DNA of 8,405 bases from an uncultured Oxalobacteraceae bacterium (lineage in GTDB: Bacteria > Pseudomonadota > Gammaproteobacteria > Burkholderiales > Burkholderiaceae). Both the position numbers and the translations under genes were made by a program. Shown one piece after another: positions 6,450 through 8,405 of this stretch (within the stretch, counting starts at the first letter, position 1; every line of letters begins with the position of its first letter). A model generated the notes under the pieces. The model did no database searches, was not told the origin of the DNA, and was given only the letters and a program-made list of their open reading frames with translations. The stretch spans positions 1 through 8,405 of the forward strand of contig CAMLFK010000221.1 in assembly GCA_946479255.1 (NCBI GenBank), given 5' to 3'.

Positions 6450-7069
6450 AACTCTATAGCGCCAACTACGCGCCCAATCCGCGCCGCGTGCTCATGCTGA
6501 TGGCCGAGAAGGCCATCGAAGGTGTCGAGGTCGTGCCGGTCGATATCATGAAAAACGAGCACAAGACGGAGCAGTACCGCGCCGTCAATCCACTGTCGCG
6601 CATCCCGGCACTCAGGCTGGACGACGGGCGGGTGCTGTGCGAAACGCGCGCCATCTCGACTTACCTCGAAGGCCTGTATCCGGAGCCGAACATGCTCGGC
6701 GAAGGCTTCGAGGAGCGGGCCTTCATCGAGATGGCCGACCGGCGCGTGGAGATGTATCTCTTGATGCCGATTGCGAACTGGGTATGGCACACCCACCCGG
6801 CGCTGGCCGTGCTGATCCAGCCGCAGATTGCCGAGCAGGGCAAGGTGCAGGAAGAGAAGGCGCGCGAGATGATGCGCTGGATGGATGGCGAGCTGGCCCG
6901 GCAGCCCTACGTGGCCGGCGAGCGCTTCACCGTGGCCGATATCACCGCTTTTTGCGCGCTGGAGTTTTTGCGGGGCTTGATGAAGTACCGGCCGGCCGAT
7001 GATGGCCTGGATCACCTGCAGGCGTGGCGCGACAGGATCTCCGCGCGGCCGTCTTCAAAAGTGCGTTAA
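6446..7069 (+). CDS. Glutathione S-transferase family protein (second of a pair)
   Basis: A 207-residue GST-fold protein, a different subfamily from the preceding YfcG-like gene. The N-terminal thioredoxin-like domain starts [15 protein letters not shown], has SRIPAL with cis-proline P54, and the glutathione-binding pair E66-T67 in [11 protein letters not shown]. The C-terminal helical domain contains FTVADITAF (161-169), the conserved N-capping box/hydrophobic staple. No cysteine is at the usual active-site position; Ser5 or Tyr8 are the only nearby candidates. Substrate is unknown. ATG 6446 overlaps the upstream stop as ATGA and has AAGGGA 5 nt before it, so the two genes are almost certainly one operon with translational coupling. 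A stem-loop follows the TAA. Confidence 0.9.
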   Translation: MKLYSANYAPNPRRVLMLMAEKAIEGVEVVPVDIMKNEHKTEQYRAVNPLSRIPALRLDDGRVLCETRAISTYLEGLYPEPNMLGEGFEERAFIEMADRRVEMYLLMPIANWVWHTHPALAVLIQPQIAEQGKVQEEKAREMMRWMDGELARQPYVAGERFTVADITAFCALEFLRGLMKYRPADDGLDHLQAWRDRISARPSSKVR

Positions 7070-7073
7070 GCCG

Positions 7074-7103
7074 CCACTGGCTTTTATTCTGACAAGCTGG
7101 TGG
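7074..7103 (+). terminator. Stem-loop after the GST pair (possible terminator)
   Basis: As plus-strand RNA, CCACUGGCUU (7074-7083) pairs with AAGCUGGUGG (7094-7103) over ten bases, including two G-U pairs, around a 10-nt loop. It begins 4 nt after the GST stop codon. The minus-strand RNA would have two mismatches instead, so the structure favours the plus strand. No U-tract follows, which weakens the terminator call. Confidence 0.4.
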
Positions 7104-7117
7104 TAACCCGGCTTGGA

Positions 7118-7953
7118 CTAAGCGATCCGCTTGTACCAGCTCTGGCGCGGGAACACCGGCTGGTAGCAGGCTCCCAGCGGATCGCCTGCATCGAGCTCGC
7201 GGTCCAGCCCGAGCACCCCGAACAACGCCAGGCTGTCATGGAACAGGCGCAGAGTGCGCCCACGCAGCAGCGGGCCGAAGTCCGCCAGCGCGCGCGGACA
7301 GACGATCATCTGAAATTCATTGAACGAAGCATCCGTCACCAGGTTGTACTGTGCCCAGGTGATGCGCCGGCGCAGGTGTTCCTTGAGCACGGCGCGCCCC
7401 GCTTGTTCGTCGATATCGAAATATTCCGCCAGCGCCTGGGTGCCGCCGCCATCGCGGTACAGCTGCGCGCACTGCTCCAGGCGCACCAAAGGAATGTACG
7501 CCTCCACCGCTTCGCCCAGCATCTCGTCATTGGCGACCGTGGCGAAGATCTCGGTGCGGGCATCGAGCTGCTGCTCGGCCAGCAGAATCGCCAGCGCCCA
7601 CGCTTCCTCGGCACCGCCGCACTCGGCCAGCCATACCTTCGGCACGGCTGACGCGCGCAGGGTCGAGGCCAGCACGCTGCGCAGCCGCGTCACCTGCGCC
7701 GCGTCGTTAAACAGCAGCGCAGGCTGCACCGACAGCGCGCGCAACACCATGGAAGCCGCGCCGGCGTCGTGCAGCACCCGGTCCTGCAGCAGCGAGACCG
7801 TGGCCAGCTGGCGTTCGGCCATGATGGCGTGCAGTTTGGGCGTCAGCAAAGTCCGGTCGTAAGCGCGGAAGTCGAAACCGAAGCGCTGGAATACTGCCTC
7901 CAGCAGCAGGTCGATCTCGAGTTCCTCGGTCGGCGGCGGCGCGGCGCGATCGT

Positions 7954-7957
<4 letters not shown>
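7118..7957 (-). CDS. CheR-like methyltransferase-fold protein, probably inactive
   Basis: A 279-residue protein with the layout of CheR, which methylates glutamates of chemoreceptors with SAM. The N-terminal helical region (about 13-100) opens with [17 protein letters not shown], typical of CheR-type proteins, and the Rossmann-like domain covers about 105-260. Key positions differ from true CheR. The FFR motif with the catalytic Arg is LFN (82-84). The SAM loop, usually like SAGCSTGEEPYS, is [10 protein letters not shown] (111-120). The ATDID strand with the ribose-binding Asp is ATVAND (139-144). CRNVLIYF is CPRALADF (220-227). The start is probably TTG 7957, whose TTGA overlaps the kinase stop; GTG 7966 is the alternative. 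It sits directly after a hybrid kinase, and no CheB follows. The fold assignment is good; activity is doubtful and a regulatory or binding role is inferred. Confidence 0.78.

Positions 7958-8405
<448 letters not shown>

Overview
The window is GC-rich bacterial chromosome, most likely from a betaproteobacterium of the Oxalobacteraceae (Massilia/Duganella/Janthinobacterium type). This rests on three things: a protein with a C-terminal PEP-CTERM sorting tail, a hybrid histidine kinase followed directly by a CheR-like gene, and the general look of the housekeeping proteins. The placement is from recognition of families, not from a search.

Layout from left to right. (1) 3-890, +: the C-terminal part of a UvrD/Rep-type superfamily I helicase that runs in from the left edge. 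(2) 891-1202: a gene-free convergent spacer containing a 14-bp near-palindrome that resembles an RcsAB/NarL-family site, an AT-rich stretch and a tight cluster of three DnaA boxes. (3) 1203-1826, -: a YfbR-like HD-domain phosphohydrolase, downstream of and co-oriented with (4) 1928-3196, -: a cell-envelope PEP-CTERM protein. The 98-bp gap between these two has two strong stem-loops. (5) 3197-3413: an AT-rich divergent control region. (6) 3414-4952, +: GlpD, the respiratory glycerol-3-phosphate dehydrogenase. (7) 4968-5648, -: a YceI-family lipoprotein, convergent with glpD. (8) 5649-5741: a divergent promoter region with a perfect 16-bp GC palindrome. (9) 5742-6449 and 6446-7069, +: two glutathione S-transferase family genes, the first YfcG-like, coupled by an ATGA overlap. 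(10) 7118-7957 and 7954-8405, -: a CheR-like gene coupled by a TTGA overlap to the receiver-domain end of a hybrid histidine kinase that runs off the right edge.

How the genes work together. Most are independent functional units: DNA repair/replication, nucleotide housekeeping, envelope surface, glycerol catabolism, thiol/redox metabolism and signal transduction. Two pairs are clearly co-translated: the two GST genes, and the kinase with the CheR-like gene. The most unusual points are the DnaA-box cluster in a convergent, promoter-less spacer, and the CheR-like protein, which has lost residues at several positions that form the active and SAM-binding sites of true CheR and looks like a pseudoenzyme attached to a kinase operon. 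I saw no CRISPR array, mobile element, tRNA or rRNA, and no clear defence system.
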